Positions 61,796 to 62,343 of a stretch of DNA of 62,343 nucleotides are shown piece after piece; position 1 is the first letter of the stretch, and each line of letters opens with the position of its first letter. Origin of the DNA: Chryseobacterium indologenes (lineage in GTDB: Bacteria; Bacteroidota; Bacteroidia; Flavobacteriales; Weeksellaceae); assembly GCA_001013295.1 (NCBI GenBank), contig LAZY01000003.1:1-62343 (forward strand), given 5' to 3'. The notes below the pieces were generated by a model. It did not search any database and was not told the DNA's origin. It was given only the letters and a program-made list of their open reading frames with translations. A program made the position numbers and the translations under genes.

Positions 61796-61825
61796 AAAAC
61801 CTCTGCCAAGTCAGAGGTTTTTTTT
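61796..61825 (+). terminator. Terminator of the second POT gene
   Basis: AAAACCTCTG (61796-61805) / CAGAGGTTTT (61812-61821), 10-bp perfect stem, 6-base loop and T8 run. Confidence 0.85.
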
Positions 61826-61833
61826 ATTTTCGT

Positions 61834-62205
61834 ATGATGGAAATTTCCGAAGATTCTTTATTCCAATCCGTAAAGGAAATCATTAGACAGTCGCGCGAAA
61901 AGGTATTTCGGATAGCGAATTCTACTCTACTGCTCACTTATTGGCAGATTGGAAAATTGATCGTGGAAGATGAACAACAAGGTAAAGAACGTGCTGAATA
62001 TGGAAAGTATACGTTAAGGAATCTTTCTCAAAAGCTCACTTTAGAGTTTGGAAAAGGGTTTGATTATACCAATCTGTCTAATATGAGTAAGTTTTACGTC
62101 GCATTTCCAATTGTTGACACATTGTCTCAACAATTAAGCTGGTCACATTACAGATTATTTATTAGGCTTGACCACGCTGAAAGCAGAAGAATGAAAATTT
62201 TCTAA
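61834..62205 (+). pseudogene. Truncated DUF1016 (YhcG-type) nuclease gene
   Basis: 123 codons matching only the N-terminal DUF1016 domain: LFQSVKEIIRQSREKVFRIANSTLLLTYWQIGKLIVEDEQQG, YGKYTLRNLSQKLTLEFGKGFDYTNLSNMSKFY, and LSWSHYRLFIRLDHAESR. Full YhcG-type proteins are about 330-380 residues and continue into a PD-(D/E)XK nuclease domain. Here the frame ends after RRMKIF with a TAA, and I find no continuation in other frames of the last 138 bases. It begins 9 bases after a terminator with no visible promoter, so it is probably a remnant. Confidence 0.7.
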
Positions 62206-62343
62206 AATGCTCCATGTTGAATGATAAAAACAATTTCTGATTATCCGTTTATGCACCTGTTATATTCGCAATTACTAGTCTGTCAAAGAGTTTGTCTCCA
62301 AAATACCGTCTGTTTAATTTGTAAATAAACTCGTTGAGATACA

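Overview
The window looks like chromosomal DNA of a Chryseobacterium-type flavobacterium (Bacteroidota, Weeksellaceae). It is AT-rich. It carries the gliding/type IX secretion (T9SS) genes gldK-gldL-gldM-gldN, proteins with T9SS type A and type B C-terminal sorting domains, a GLPGLI protein and a DUF4270 lipoprotein. Many start sites are preceded by the Bacteroidota -7 box TAnnTTTG, several with TTG/TTTG 18-20 bases upstream. No plasmid, prophage or insertion-sequence hallmark gene is visible.

Layout. 1-9.9 kb: a TonB-dependent siderophore-type receptor facing a membrane-anchored XRE regulator, a bilobal aspartyl-protease-like protein, a DUF2490 protein, an unknown protein, a block of about 97-bp repeats with a heptamer tract, an M20 peptidase, a lipoprotein and methionine aminopeptidase. 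9.9-20.2 kb: an accessory island read leftward, with a T9SS-exported propeller protein, a 1117-residue YD/RHS companion, an RHS polymorphic toxin with a self-cleaving Hint domain and short C-terminal toxin, a probable immunity gene, a hairpin-rich spacer and a small phage-like gene. 21-26.8 kb: a tripartite RND efflux operon. 27-30.2 kb: small lipoproteins (MliC-like, META), a SemiSWEET transporter and an FAD oxidoreductase. 30.3-39.5 kb: a long leftward operon of half-size GT5 protein, DUF4270, glmS, gldK, gldL, gldM and gldN, divergent from panC. 41.0-41.4 kb: tRNA-Lys, tRNA-Leu, tRNA-Lys. 41.5-50.1 kb: aroK, an S4 protein, an FKBP-like lipoprotein, a membrane-bound FMN glutamate-synthase-like protein, mtaB, DUF1572, a T9SS type B protein and a PD-(D/E)XK-like protein. 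50.3-62.3 kb: an alpha-glucan phosphorylase homologue lacking the PLP lysine, two small genes, a DPP4 peptidase, a three-gene cysteine-peptide/VKOR-thioredoxin/GLPGLI operon, two peptide (POT) transporters and a truncated DUF1016 gene.

How the genes fit together. GldK-GldN are the core of the T9SS, and two likely cargo proteins lie in the same window. The DPP4 peptidase plus two POT permeases suggest growth on di- and tripeptides. The RHS operon looks like a contact or secreted toxin with self-immunity.

The best candidate for an undescribed system is the operon at 55318-57964: a 61-residue precursor with a double-glycine leader and a six-cysteine core, a transcription-attenuator-like hairpin, a fusion of degenerate C39-like, VKOR and thioredoxin domains, and a GLPGLI protein. 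It reads as a dedicated disulfide-forming pathway for a small secreted peptide. This is inference from domain content and gene order.
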